A DNA stretch of 64,000 nt from Prevotella sp. (GTDB lineage Bacteria > Bacillota > Clostridia > Oscillospirales > Ruminococcaceae): assembly GCA_023663025.1 (NCBI GenBank), contig JAMPIC010000002.1:24739-88738 (forward strand), read 5' to 3'. A model generated the notes under the pieces. That model was not told the origin of the DNA and made no database searches. It saw only the letters and a list, made by a program, of their open reading frames with translations. Shown in pieces: positions 21,894 to 30,172 of the stretch (position 1 is the first letter of the stretch; the number at the start of each line of letters is the position of its first letter). The translations under genes were made by a program, and so were the position numbers.

Positions 21894-22436
21894 ATGGCGT
21901 CTAATCTTAAGGAACTCTATGTCAGCACGGTGGCTCCCGCTTTAATGAAAAAGTTCGGCTACAAAAGCGTAATGCAGATTCCTAAAATCGATAAGGTCGT
22001 TATCAACGTCGGCGCTGGCGAAGCAAAGGAAAACGCCAAGGTCATCGACGCTATCATGACCGATCTCGCCGCTATCACAGGTCAGAAGCCCGTGGTATGC
22101 CGCGCGAAGAAATCCGTCGCGAACTTCAAGCTCCGCGAGGGTATGCCCATCGGCGTTAAGGTAACGCTCAGAAGCGAAAAAATGTACGAATTCCTTGACA
22201 GGCTCTTCAACGTTGCGTTCCCCCGCGTTCGCGACTTCAGAGGCATCAACGGAAACTCCTTCGACGGAAGAGGAAACTACTCCACCGGTATCAAGGAGCA
22301 GCTCATCTTCCCCGAGATCGAGTACGATAAGATCGACAAGGTTCGCGGCATGGATATCAACATTATCACTACCGCAAACACCGACGAGGAGGCAAAGGCT
22401 CTGCTGGAGCTGATGGGCGCTCCTTTCGCCAAGTAA
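21894..22436 (+). CDS. rplE: 50S ribosomal protein L5
   Basis: Binds 5S rRNA and contacts the P-site tRNA. The 180-residue sequence includes PKIDKVVINVGAGEAKEN, GQKPVVCRAKKSVANFKLRE, the conserved GMPIGVKVTLR and PEIEYDKIDKVRGMDINI. Confidence 0.98.
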   Translation: MASNLKELYVSTVAPALMKKFGYKSVMQIPKIDKVVINVGAGEAKENAKVIDAIMTDLAAITGQKPVVCRAKKSVANFKLREGMPIGVKVTLRSEKMYEFLDRLFNVAFPRVRDFRGINGNSFDGRGNYSTGIKEQLIFPEIEYDKIDKVRGMDINIITTANTDEEAKALLELMGAPFAK

Positions 22437-22454
22437 TAAGGGAGGGATATCCAA

Positions 22455-22640
22455 ATGGCTAAAACGTCTATGAAGATAAAGCAGCAGAGAACTCCTAAGT
22501 ACAGCACAAGAGCTTACAACAGATGCAAGATCTGCGGCAGACCTCACGCTTATATGAGAAAATTCGGCATCTGCCGTATATGCTTCAGGGAGCTTGCTCA
22601 CCAAGGTCAGATCCCCGGCGTGAAGAAAGCAAGCTGGTAA
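22455..22640 (+). CDS. rpsN: 30S ribosomal protein S14, zinc (type Z) form
   Basis: The 61-residue short form of S14, with two C-x-x-C pairs (NRCKICGRPH and GICRICFRELA) that bind zinc. It ends in the conserved GQIPGVKKASW. A GGGAGG site precedes the ATG. Only this zinc form is present in the operon; a zinc-independent copy, if any, is elsewhere. Confidence 0.98.
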   Translation: MAKTSMKIKQQRTPKYSTRAYNRCKICGRPHAYMRKFGICRICFRELAHQGQIPGVKKASW

Positions 22641-22675
22641 CTGGAGGCTGGAGGGATAGAAGCAAGAGGCTGGAA
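22641..22675 (+). repeat. heptamer-type repeat (CTGGAGG) after rpsN
   Basis: Two units CTGGAGG directly after the stop codon, then GATAGAAGCAAGAGGCTGG, which is related to the reverse complement of the TTGCTTC array further along the same spacer. Confidence 0.6.
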
Positions 22676-22740
22676 GAAGTCCTGCTTCTGTTCGTGAATT
22701 AATTTATAAGCGAGTTTCAGCCGAAATTCCGAAAAAGGGA

Positions 22741-22771
22741 AATTCTTGCTTCTTGCTTCTGAATTTCTTAA
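22741..22771 (+). repeat. heptamer tandem repeat (TTGCTTC type) before rpsH
   Basis: TTGCTTC-TTGCTTC-TGAATTTC on the coding strand. The same sequence type recurs at 24372-24403 before rpsE. Confidence 0.8.
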
Positions 22772-22828
22772 GACGGAACATCTTACAAAGGCTGAACAAT
22801 TTACTCTAACAAAGGAGGATCAACCGTT

Positions 22829-23227
22829 ATGCAAATCACGGATACAATTGCGGACATTCTTACGAGAATTCGTAACGCCAATTCCGCAAAGCACGCAACA
22901 GTTGACGTTCCCGCTTCCAATATGAAAAAGTCTATCGCTCAGATCCTTGTTGACGAGGGATACATCAAGAGCTATCAGATAATCGACGACGGAAAGCAGG
23001 GAATTATCAGGATCACGCTGAAGTACGGCGAGAACAAGTCTCAGGTCATCACGGGTCTGAGAAGAGTTTCCAAGCCCGGACTTCGTATTTATTCAAGCTG
23101 CGAGGATATGCCCAAGGTTATGAAGGGTCTCGGTATCGCTATCGTTTCCACTTCCAAGGGCGTTATGACCGACAAGAAGGCAAGAGAGCTTCACGTCGGC
23201 GGAGAAGTCCTTGCGTTCGTATGGTAA
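22829..23227 (+). CDS. rpsH: 30S ribosomal protein S8
   Basis: Central 16S-binding protein, in many bacteria the translational repressor of the spc operon. The 132-residue sequence has the start TDTIADILTRIRNANSAKH and the end VSTSKGVMTDKKARELHVGG. AAAGGAGG precedes the ATG. Confidence 0.98.
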   Translation: MQITDTIADILTRIRNANSAKHATVDVPASNMKKSIAQILVDEGYIKSYQIIDDGKQGIIRITLKYGENKSQVITGLRRVSKPGLRIYSSCEDMPKVMKGLGIAIVSTSKGVMTDKKARELHVGGEVLAFVW

Positions 23228-23239
23228 GGAGGAACAGAT

Positions 23240-23785
23240 ATGTCCAGAATAGGTAAAAAGCCCATTGCTGTTCCTGCGGGAGTTGACGTTAAGATCGACG
23301 GCTCCACCGTTACGGTAAAGGGACCAAAGGGTACTCTCACAAACACTTTTAACCCCGAGATCATCATCAAGCAGGAGGGCGCGGAGATCATCGTCGAGCG
23401 TCCCTCGGAGGACAAGATGCACAAGTCTCTCCACGGTCTGACAAGAACTCTTATCAACAATATGGTCGAGGGAGTTACAAACGGCTTTAAAAAATCGCTG
23501 GAGATCGAGGGCGTCGGCTACCGTGCCGCAAAGCAGGGCAAGAACCTGGTCATGAACCTGGGTTATTCCCATCAGGTTATCGTTCCCGAGATCGACGGCA
23601 TCACCATCGACGTTCCCAATGCCACAAGCATTGTGGTAAACGGCATCGACAAGCAGACGGTGGGTCAGTTCGCCGCCGAGATACGCGAGAAGAGACCTCC
23701 CGAGCCGTATAAGGGCAAGGGTATCCGCTACGCGGGCGAGAGAATTATCCGCAAAGAGGGTAAAGCGGGTAAGGGCAAGAAGTAA
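23240..23785 (+). CDS. rplF: 50S ribosomal protein L6
   Basis: Factor-binding-site protein of 181 residues. The beginning SRIGKKPIAVPAGVDVKIDG and the signature PEPYKGKGIRYAGERIIRKE near the C-terminus are diagnostic. It follows rpsH after 12 bp. Confidence 0.98.
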   Translation: MSRIGKKPIAVPAGVDVKIDGSTVTVKGPKGTLTNTFNPEIIIKQEGAEIIVERPSEDKMHKSLHGLTRTLINNMVEGVTNGFKKSLEIEGVGYRAAKQGKNLVMNLGYSHQVIVPEIDGITIDVPNATSIVVNGIDKQTVGQFAAEIREKRPPEPYKGKGIRYAGERIIRKEGKAGKGKK

Positions 23786-23870
23786 TTCCCCGAGAAAAAT
23801 CCTAACTGACGGAATGGGACAGTTTGAAAGACAACTACTATTCCCGCTATGAAAAGGAGTTGAATTATCA

Positions 23871-24230
23871 ATGGTTAAGAAGATAAACAGAAAGGCTGCA
23901 AGAGCCAAGAGACAGATCCGCGTCCGTTCAAAGATCAGCGGTACGGCGGAGTGTCCGAGACTGAACGTTTTCCGCAGCGCAAAGAACATCTACGCTCAGA
24001 TCATCGACGACACTGCGGGAGTTACTCTCTGCGCGGCTTCCTCGAAGGAAAAGGGCTTCGACGGAAACGGCGGAAACAAAGAGGGCGCTTTCAAGGTCGG
24101 CAAAATGATCGCGGAAAAGGCTGCCGCAAAGGGCATTAAGGACGTTGTTTTCGACAGAGCCGGATACCTTTATCACGGCAGAGTCGCAGAGCTTGCAAAC
24201 GGCGCAAGAGAGGGCGGTCTGAACTTCTGA
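23871..24230 (+). CDS. rplR: 50S ribosomal protein L18
   Basis: 5S rRNA-binding protein of 119 residues, with RVRSKISGTAECPRLNVFRS and the FDRAGYLYHGRVAELANGAR end typical of the family. AAAAGGAG precedes the ATG at a spacing that includes an AT-rich stretch. Confidence 0.98.
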   Translation: MVKKINRKAARAKRQIRVRSKISGTAECPRLNVFRSAKNIYAQIIDDTAGVTLCAASSKEKGFDGNGGNKEGAFKVGKMIAEKAAAKGIKDVVFDRAGYLYHGRVAELANGAREGGLNF

Positions 24231-24247
24231 GCGGGGAAGCCCCCGCG

Positions 24248-24299
24248 GTCAGAAATGCTTATAAGGGAAGTTACGTTAATAGGGGCTGTCAAGCCGCTT
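24248..24299. repeat. dispersed repeat in the rplR-rpsE spacer
   Basis: GTCAG, AAATGCTTATAAGGGAAG, then TAGGGGCTGTCAAGCCGCT. A diverged copy with the same blocks lies at 29116-29171 in the rpmJ-rpsM spacer. Confidence 0.75.
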
Positions 24300-24371
24300 G
24301 CAATGTAAAAGCACCTTATTCCGGTTTCGGACTGAAGTATACAAAAGAGCATTTCAAAGGCTGCGAAGCGT

Positions 24372-24403
24372 GGCAATTCTTGCTTCTTGCTTCTAAAGCT
24401 TCT
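24372..24403 (+). repeat. heptamer tandem repeat (TTGCTTC type) before rpsE
   Basis: TTGCTTC-TTGCTTC followed by TAAAGCTTC, nearly identical to the array at 22741-22771, about 55 bp before the rpsE start. Confidence 0.82.
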
Positions 24404-24459
24404 TAAGCGGAACAGCTTTGAAGTGTTGAAAAACTAACTCTAATAAGGAGGTAATACTT

Positions 24460-24966
24460 TTGGCAAACGCTAAGATAGACGCTTCTGCCATGGAGCTTAC
24501 GGAAAAAGTCGTTGCGATCAACAGAGTTTCCAAGACCGTTAAGGGCGGACGTATTTTCAAGTTCGCGGCTCTGGTGGTAGTGGGCGACGGAAACGGTACG
24601 GTAGGCTTCGGCATGGGCAAATCGGGAGAAGTTCCCGACGCTATCCGCAAGGGTATCGAGGACGCTAAGAAAAATCTTATCAAGGTATCGCTCAGAGGTT
24701 CCACAATTCCTCACGAGATAATCGGCGCATTCGGCGCGGGCAGAGTTCTTATGAAGCCTGCCGCCCCCGGTACGGGTGTTATCGCCGGCGGACCTGTCCG
24801 CGCGGTGATCGAAATGGCGGGTATCAAGGATATCAGAACCAAGTCTCTGCGCTCCAATAACGCGTGCAACGTGGTAAGAGCTACCATCAACGGTCTCGCT
24901 CAGTGCCGCAGCGCCAAGGAAGTCGCCGAGATCAGAGGCAAATCCGTCAAGGAAATTTTAGGCTAA
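24460..24966 (+). CDS. rpsE: 30S ribosomal protein S5
   Basis: S5 shapes the mRNA entry and fidelity centre. The 168 residues contain VVAINRVSKTVKGGRIFKFA, VGFGMGKSGEVPDAIRKGIE and PAAPGTGVIAGGPVRAV. Initiation is at a TTG codon; TAAGGAGG lies nine bases upstream and no in-frame ATG gives a full-length product. Confidence 0.97.
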   Translation: MANAKIDASAMELTEKVVAINRVSKTVKGGRIFKFAALVVVGDGNGTVGFGMGKSGEVPDAIRKGIEDAKKNLIKVSLRGSTIPHEIIGAFGAGRVLMKPAAPGTGVIAGGPVRAVIEMAGIKDIRTKSLRSNNACNVVRATINGLAQCRSAKEVAEIRGKSVKEILG

Positions 24967-24979
24967 GGAGGTCACGGAC

Positions 24980-25156
24980 ATGGCTATTAAGATCAAGCTT
25001 GTCAGAAGCCTTAACGGCGCCAAGAAAAATCAGGCTGCAACGGCTCAGTCGCTGGGACTGCGCAAAATAGGAGACGTTACGGAGCAACCCGACAACGACG
25101 CTACAAAGGGTAAGATCCACACGATCGCCCATCTCGTAGAGGTCGCAAAGGCATAA
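24980..25156 (+). CDS. rpmD: 50S ribosomal protein L30
   Basis: A 58-residue protein, too short for many gene callers, sitting at the standard place between rpsE and rplO. It begins AIKIKLVRSLNGAKKNQAAT, has QSLGLRKIGD and ends KIHTIAHLVEVAKA, as expected of L30. AAGGAGG precedes the ATG at 24980. Confidence 0.97.
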   Translation: MAIKIKLVRSLNGAKKNQAATAQSLGLRKIGDVTEQPDNDATKGKIHTIAHLVEVAKA

Positions 25157-25181
25157 ATTACGCAAGGAGGTGCGAAAGCTA

Positions 25182-25622
25182 ATGAAAATTCACGAATTAT
25201 CCCCTGCCGCAGGCTCCGTCAAGGACGTTAAGCGCGTAGGCAGAGGTCACGGCTCGGGCAACGGCAAAACCGCCGGTAAGGGTCATAAGGGTCAGAACGC
25301 CCGCTCCGGCGGCGGCGTAAGACCGGGCTTCGAGGGCGGTCAGATGCCTCTCGCAAGACGTATCCCCAAGAGAGGCTTCAATAACGTTTTCGCGGCAAAG
25401 ATGTCGGTCGTAAACGTTTCCGACCTTGCAAAGTTCAAGGAGGGCACAGTCGTTGACGCGGATATGCTCAAGGCTGCGGGAATTGTCAAGAAAACCGGCA
25501 ACGGAGTCAAGGTCCTCGGCAAGGGCGAGCTGAATGTTAAGCTTACCGTACAGGCTGCCGCTTTCTCGGCGTCGGCAAAGGAAAAAATCGAGAAGGCAGG
25601 CGGAAAGGCTGAGGTGATGTAA
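25182..25622 (+). CDS. rplO: 50S ribosomal protein L15
   Basis: Late-assembly 50S protein of 146 residues, starting MKIHELSPAAGS at the ATG 25182, downstream of AAGGAGG. The glycine-rich basic segment VGRGHGSGNGKTAGKGHKGQ and FEGGQMPLARRIPKRGF are diagnostic. Its stop is separated by one base from the secY start. Confidence 0.98.
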   Translation: MKIHELSPAAGSVKDVKRVGRGHGSGNGKTAGKGHKGQNARSGGGVRPGFEGGQMPLARRIPKRGFNNVFAAKMSVVNVSDLAKFKEGTVVDADMLKAAGIVKKTGNGVKVLGKGELNVKLTVQAAAFSASAKEKIEKAGGKAEVM

Positions 25623-25623
25623 T

Positions 25624-26931
25624 GTGTTTAAGACCTTCAGAAATGCCTGGAAGGTTCCCGAGTTAAGGAATAAAATCCTTTACACATTACTCATTATTCT
25701 CATATTCAGAATCGGCTGTCATGTTCCCGTTCCGTTTATGGATCCGAATGAGATACAGAATATGTTCGCTGACGGAAACTTCCTCAGCTATATGAACGTT
25801 CTGTCGGGCGGCGCTCTTTCACAGGGCACGCTGTTCTCGCTTTCGATACAGCCGTATATCAACGCTTCGATCATCGTTCAGCTTCTGACCTACGCGCTTC
25901 CTCCGCTGGAAAATCTCCAGAAAGAGGGCGAGTCGGGAAGAAAAAAGATACAGAAGATAACAAGCTTTGTGTCGCTGGGCATAGCTCTTGTAATGGCTTA
26001 CGCCTACTTCCTGACGCTGAGGAACAATCACGCGCTGAACTATACGGGCGGCTTTGCGGGAGTGTTCACGGGAGCGGTTATCATTCTCGCGTTCACCGCA
26101 GGCTCAAGCCTGGTGGTGTGGCTCGGCAACAGGGTCAACGAAAAGGGCATCGGCAACGGTATCTCTATAATACTGTTTGCGGGTATCGTTTCGAGAGGTC
26201 CGGGAGCTATTCTGAATATGTTCGTCAACGCGGAGACAAACAAGAAGCTGTATGTGGCAATCCCCATAGTGCTGCTTGTGTTCGTTTTCATGATAGGCTT
26301 TATCGTTTTCATGAACGAATCCGAAAGACGTATCCCTATCCAGTATGCAAAACGCGTGGTGGGCAGGAAACAGTACGGCGGTCAGAACACCCATATCCCC
26401 ATCAAGATCGCAATGAGCGGCGTTATGCCTATCATCTTCGCGATGGCGATCATGTCGCTGCCGTCCACGCTGTCAATGTTCATCAATCCCGACAATACCG
26501 CAAATCCCGACGGATTTTGGCACAAGTTCTATGTGGGCTTTCTTAACTTCTTCAGCTACCAAAGTCCTTGGTACGCAGTGCTTTATTTCCTGCTGATAAT
26601 CGCGTTCAACTACTTTTATGTTTCAATGCAGTATAATCCGATTGAAATTGCCAATAATCTTCGTCAGAACAACGGCGGCATACCGGGTATACGTCCCGGA
26701 AAGCCTACGAGCGATTTCATTCAGAGAGTTTTGGGCAAGATCACTTTGGTGGGAGCTTTCTTCCTCGGCGTGATCGCGATATTCCCGATCCTTACCAATC
26801 TTGCGATGCCGCAGCTCGGTATAGCAATGGGCGGTACATCGATCCTTATCGTTGTAAGCGTTGTTCTGGAAACCGTAAGGACGCTCGAATCTCAGATGAT
26901 GATGCGTCACCACAAAGGCTTCCTTGAATAA
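25624..26931 (+). CDS. secY: protein translocase subunit SecY
   Basis: Channel-forming subunit of the SecYEG translocon in the cytoplasmic membrane. The 435 residues begin at GTG 25624 (FKTFRNAWKVPELRNKILYT) and show ten hydrophobic segments, the GGALSQGTLFSLSIQPYINA plug region and the conserved NGISIILFAGIV. The end TSILIVVSVVLETVRTLESQ is typical. It is coupled to rplO by near overlap. Confidence 0.98.
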   Translation: MFKTFRNAWKVPELRNKILYTLLIILIFRIGCHVPVPFMDPNEIQNMFADGNFLSYMNVLSGGALSQGTLFSLSIQPYINASIIVQLLTYALPPLENLQKEGESGRKKIQKITSFVSLGIALVMAYAYFLTLRNNHALNYTGGFAGVFTGAVIILAFTAGSSLVVWLGNRVNEKGIGNGISIILFAGIVSRGPGAILNMFVNAETNKKLYVAIPIVLLVFVFMIGFIVFMNESERRIPIQYAKRVVGRKQYGGQNTHIPIKIAMSGVMPIIFAMAIMSLPSTLSMFINPDNTANPDGFWHKFYVGFLNFFSYQSPWYAVLYFLLIIAFNYFYVSMQYNPIEIANNLRQNNGGIPGIRPGKPTSDFIQRVLGKITLVGAFFLGVIAIFPILTNLAMPQLGIAMGGTSILIVVSVVLETVRTLESQMMMRHHKGFLE

Positions 26932-26969
26932 CTGCCGGCAGCATAAAGAGGTTTTGGAAAGACAGCATC

Positions 26970-27001
26970 TGATTTCTTACCTCTTATTTCTAATTTCTAA
27001 A
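26970..27001 (+). repeat. heptamer tandem repeat (TTTCTAA type) before adk
   Basis: Units TTCTTACCTCTTATTTCTAATTTCTA on the coding strand run directly into AAAAGGAGG, the adk ribosome site. Confidence 0.8.
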
Positions 27002-27015
27002 AGGAGGATAATTAT

Positions 27016-27648
27016 ATGAACCTGATTTTATTGGGCGCTCCGGGCGCGGGCAAGGGCACGCAGGCGGAAGTAATCAGCGGCAAGCTGGGTATACCTCAGA
27101 TATCTACCGGAAACATTCTCCGCGAGGCGGTAAAGAACGGCACGGAAATGGGCGTTAAGGCAAAGTCCTATATGGACAAGGGCGACCTTGTTCCCGACGA
27201 GGTGGTTATCGGTATCCTTAAAGACAGGATCGCCGAGGACGACTGCAAAAAGGGCTATATCCTGGACGGCTTCCCCAGAACCGTTCCTCAGGCCGAGGCT
27301 CTGGAGAATATGGGCGTGAACATCGACAGGGTAATTTCCCTCGAGGTTGCGGACGAGACCATTCAGGGACGTCTCTCGGGAAGAAGAGTGTGCGAAAAGT
27401 GCGGCGCTTCCTACCACATAGAGTTTAATCCTCCCAAGAAAGAGGGAATTTGCGACAAGTGCGGCGGAAACGCCGTTCAGCGCAAGGACGACGCTCCCGA
27501 AACGGTTATCGAAAGACTTCGCACATACCATGAAAAGACAGCTCCGCTGGTTGATTTCTACGACAAGAGGGGCAAGCTTGTCAAGGTTCAGGGACAGAAC
27601 GAGGTAGAGGCTACTTCCGAGCTTGTACTGAAAGCTGTAAACGCGTAA
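27016..27648 (+). CDS. adk: adenylate kinase
   Basis: Interconverts 2 ADP with ATP and AMP. The 210-residue long form has the P-loop LLGAPGAGKGTQ, the DGFPRTVPQAE motif and a zinc-binding LID with C-E-K-C-G and C-D-K-C-G pairs (about residues 129-154). Its location after secY is standard in Gram-positive bacteria. Confidence 0.98.
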   Translation: MNLILLGAPGAGKGTQAEVISGKLGIPQISTGNILREAVKNGTEMGVKAKSYMDKGDLVPDEVVIGILKDRIAEDDCKKGYILDGFPRTVPQAEALENMGVNIDRVISLEVADETIQGRLSGRRVCEKCGASYHIEFNPPKKEGICDKCGGNAVQRKDDAPETVIERLRTYHEKTAPLVDFYDKRGKLVKVQGQNEVEATSELVLKAVNA

Positions 27649-27664
27649 AGAAGCGTGGTTTATA

Positions 27665-28420
27665 ATGATTAGTGTAAAATCCAAATCCGAGCTGGAGAAG
27701 ATGCGTAAGATCGGCGTTATAACCGCCAACGCGCTCCACTTCGGCGGACAGTCAATAAGAGACGGAATGACGACTTACGAGCTTGACAAAATTATTCACG
27801 ACTATATCGTACGGCACGGCGCAAAGGCTATGCTTAAAGGCTACGGCGGTTTCCCCGCTTCCTGCTGCATAAGCATTAACGAACAGCTTATTCACGGTAT
27901 TCCCTCAAAAAAGGTGAAAATCAGAGAGGGCGATATCGTAAGCGTGGACGTGAGCGCGGAAATGGACGGTTTTCACGGCGACACGGCGTATACTTTCGCC
28001 TGCGGAAAAATTTCCAAAGAAGCGGAACAGCTGCTGAAAGTTACCAATGAAAGCCTCTACAAGGGCATTGAGCAGGCTGTGCCGGGCAACAGAATAGGCG
28101 ACATCGGGCACGCGGTGGAGAAATACTGCACCGCTTACGGATACAGTGTATGCAAGAAATATATCGGTCACGGAATCGGACGTAAGCTTCACGAAGATCC
28201 CGAAGTGCCGAATTACGGCAAAGAGGGACACGGTCCGAGACTTGTGGCGGGTATGACCATTTGCATTGAACCCATGATTAACGCGGTAGGCGAGGACGTA
28301 AGAGTTCTTCCCGACGGCTGGACCGTGGTTACAAAATCGGGTTCTTTGGCTGCTCATTTCGAGCATACGGTGGCTGTAACTCCCGACGGACCGGTCATAT
28401 TGACCAAGCCCGCCCTTTAG
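27665..28420 (+). CDS. map: methionine aminopeptidase, type I
   Basis: Removes the N-terminal methionine from new proteins. The 251 residues carry the dinuclear metal ligands in VSVDVSAEMDGFHGDTAYTF (two Asp), GHGIGRKLHEDPEVPNYG (His), CIEPM (Glu) and FEHTVAV (Glu). The start ATG has only a weak purine-rich upstream region (AGAAGCG), unlike its neighbours, so translation may depend on coupling to adk 16 bp upstream. Confidence 0.97.
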   Translation: MISVKSKSELEKMRKIGVITANALHFGGQSIRDGMTTYELDKIIHDYIVRHGAKAMLKGYGGFPASCCISINEQLIHGIPSKKVKIREGDIVSVDVSAEMDGFHGDTAYTFACGKISKEAEQLLKVTNESLYKGIEQAVPGNRIGDIGHAVEKYCTAYGYSVCKKYIGHGIGRKLHEDPEVPNYGKEGHGPRLVAGMTICIEPMINAVGEDVRVLPDGWTVVTKSGSLAAHFEHTVAVTPDGPVILTKPAL

Positions 28421-28450
28421 GGAGCGGAAACCGGGACAGGGAGGTATTCT

Positions 28451-28726
28451 GTGGAAATAAAACCCGGAATGATGGTAAGGTCTTTGGCGGGCAGGGACAA
28501 GGGCGGCTATATGGTCGTCGTCTCGGCGGCGGACGGTTACGTTTTTCTGGCGGACGGCAAGGAGCGCAGGCTCGCTTCCCCGAAAAAGAAAAGCGTCAAG
28601 CATATCGCCCCCACAAAAACCGTTATTGACCTATGCGATCTGACAGACAGAGGACTGAGAGCCGCTGTCCGCAGATTTACGGACGGTGCGCGGGACGACG
28701 CTCCCGTCGAAATATCGAACCCATAA
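28451..28726 (+). CDS. KOW-domain RNA-binding protein (L14e-like)
   Basis: A 91-residue protein with an N-terminal KOW-like segment (VRSLAGRDKGGYMVVVSAAD) and basic patch KERRLASPKKKSVKHI. Proteins of this type sit between map and infA in many Clostridia and are usually annotated as KOW-domain, ribosomal L14e-like proteins. The exact role is unknown; association with the ribosome is inferred from the domain and location. Translation starts at GTG 28451 after GGGAGG. Confidence 0.88.
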   Translation: MEIKPGMMVRSLAGRDKGGYMVVVSAADGYVFLADGKERRLASPKKKSVKHIAPTKTVIDLCDLTDRGLRAAVRRFTDGARDDAPVEISNP

Positions 28727-28738
28727 GGAGGCATTTGC

Positions 28739-28957
28739 TTGTCTAAGGAAGATGTTATCGAGATTGAGGGCACAGTCATTGAAGCTCTGCCTAACGCAAT
28801 GTTCCAGGTGGAACTTGCCAACGGACATAAAATTCTCGCCCACGTTTCGGGCAAGCTCAGAATGAACTATATCAGGATCGTTCCGGGCGATAAGGTCACG
28901 GTGGAGATGTCCCCCTACGACCTGTCCAAGGGCAGAATCACCTGGAGAGCAAAATAA
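28739..28957 (+). CDS. infA: translation initiation factor IF-1
   Basis: OB-fold factor of 72 residues that binds the 30S A site. The sequence EDVIEIEGTVIEALPNAMFQ and the end SPYDLSKGRITWRAK are diagnostic. It initiates at TTG 28739, eight bases after TAAGGAGG; no ATG is available. Confidence 0.98.
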   Translation: MSKEDVIEIEGTVIEALPNAMFQVELANGHKILAHVSGKLRMNYIRIVPGDKVTVEMSPYDLSKGRITWRAK

Positions 28958-28994
28958 AAGAAAGTTTTCCTATGTTAAAAAGGAGGTATTCAAC

Positions 28995-29108
28995 ATGAAA
29001 GTAAGACCTTCGGTTAAACCTATCTGCGAAAAGTGCAAGGTTATCAAGAGAAAAGGCAAAGTCATGATAATCTGCGAAAACCCCAAGCACAAACAGCGTC
29101 AAGGCTGA
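28995..29108 (+). CDS. rpmJ: 50S ribosomal protein L36
   Basis: A 37-residue zinc-binding protein, below most gene-finder length limits. It begins MKVRPSVKPICEKCKVIKRK and has the C-x2-C, then C and H zinc ligands (C11, C14, C27, H32). AAAAGGAGG precedes the ATG. It lies in its standard place between infA and rpsM. Confidence 0.97.
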   Translation: MKVRPSVKPICEKCKVIKRKGKVMIICENPKHKQRQG

Positions 29109-29115
29109 GCAGTGC

Positions 29116-29171
29116 TCAGAGCCGGAAATGCTTATAGGGGAAGCGGCGTTTATAGGGGGCGTCAAGCCGCT
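29116..29171. repeat. dispersed repeat in the rpmJ-rpsM spacer
   Basis: CTCAGAGCCGG, AAATGCTTATAGGGGAAG, then TAGGGGGCGTCAAGCCGCT: the same blocks as at 24248-24299. The whole 257-bp spacer 29109-29365 carries no gene. Confidence 0.75.
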
Positions 29172-29242
29172 GTAAACGCGCCGAAACCGTTAAGTTCGGG
29201 CTTTAGGGGTCTGCAAAGCAGGCGGCGGGATGTGAGAAGCAG

Positions 29243-29271
29243 CTTCTCTATCCTCTTGCCTCTAATCTCTC
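29243..29271 (+). repeat. heptamer tandem repeat (CTATCCT type) before rpsM
   Basis: CTCTATCCTCTTGCCTCTAATCTCTC on the coding strand, a four-unit degenerate array about 95 bp before the rpsM start. Confidence 0.75.
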
Positions 29272-29365
29272 CCGCGGACATCTTCAAGTTTGCGGAAGAG
29301 CAGAGAAAGCACAGACAAACCAAAATCACAAACAAAGTAAAATCTAATACGGAGGTGTTTTGCAA

Positions 29366-29734
29366 ATGGCACGTATTGCCGGCGTTGACCTGCCGAAGAA
29401 CAAGAGAGTCGAGATCGGTCTCACTTACATCTACGGCATCGGACGCAAATCCGCTGAAGTTATCCTCGCAAGCACAGGCGTAAATCCCGATACGAGAGTT
29501 AAGGATCTTACCGAGGACGACGTGGCTAAGCTTCGTGAATATATCGACCACAACATCATGGTTGAGGGCGACCTGAGAAGAAATGTCGCTCTTAACATCA
29601 AGAGACTTGTTGAGATCGGCTGCTACAGAGGCGTCCGTCACAGAAAGGGTCTCCCCGTAAGAGGTCAGAGAACCAAGACGAACGCGAGAACCCGCAAGGG
29701 TCCCGTTAAAACCATCGCCAACAAGAAGAAGTAA
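29366..29734 (+). CDS. rpsM: 30S ribosomal protein S13
   Basis: Head protein contacting S19 and the P-site tRNA. The 122-residue sequence begins MARIAGVDLPKNKRVEIGLT and ends with the basic RTKTNARTRKGPVKTIANKK. The ATG at 29366 follows ACGGAGG. Confidence 0.98.
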   Translation: MARIAGVDLPKNKRVEIGLTYIYGIGRKSAEVILASTGVNPDTRVKDLTEDDVAKLREYIDHNIMVEGDLRRNVALNIKRLVEIGCYRGVRHRKGLPVRGQRTKTNARTRKGPVKTIANKKK

Positions 29735-29749
29735 GGAGGGACTAATCAA

Positions 29750-30151
29750 ATGGCTCAGGTCAAAGGTAAAAAGACAGTTATCAAGAGACGCCGCGAACGC
29801 AAGAACATTGAAAATGGAGCTGTTCATATTCAGTCCACTTTCAACAACACGATCGTGACGATCACAGATACCCAGGGCAACGCGATCTCATGGGCTTCCG
29901 CAGGCGGACTCGGCTTCAGAGGCTCGAAGAAATCCACGCCTTTCGCGGCTCAGACCGCCGCCGAAACAGCCGCCAAGGCCGCTATGGAACACGGTCTCAA
30001 AACCGTCGAGGTTTACGTTAAGGGACCCGGCGCGGGACGCGAGGCTGCTATAAGAGCTCTCCAGACAGTAGGTCTCGAGGTTAAGCTCATCAAGGATGTT
30101 ACTCCTATTCCCCACAACGGATGCCGTCCTCCCAAGAGAAGACGCGTCTAA
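29750..30151 (+). CDS. rpsK: 30S ribosomal protein S11
   Basis: Platform protein of 133 residues. Signatures are HIQSTFNNTIVTITDTQGN, SAGGLGFRGSKKSTPFAAQ and the end DVTPIPHNGCRPPKRRRV. AAGGAGG precedes the ATG, 15 bp after rpsM. Confidence 0.98.
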   Translation: MAQVKGKKTVIKRRRERKNIENGAVHIQSTFNNTIVTITDTQGNAISWASAGGLGFRGSKKSTPFAAQTAAETAAKAAMEHGLKTVEVYVKGPGAGREAAIRALQTVGLEVKLIKDVTPIPHNGCRPPKRRRV

Positions 30152-30172
30152 TTCACAGGAGGTGTTACTGAT

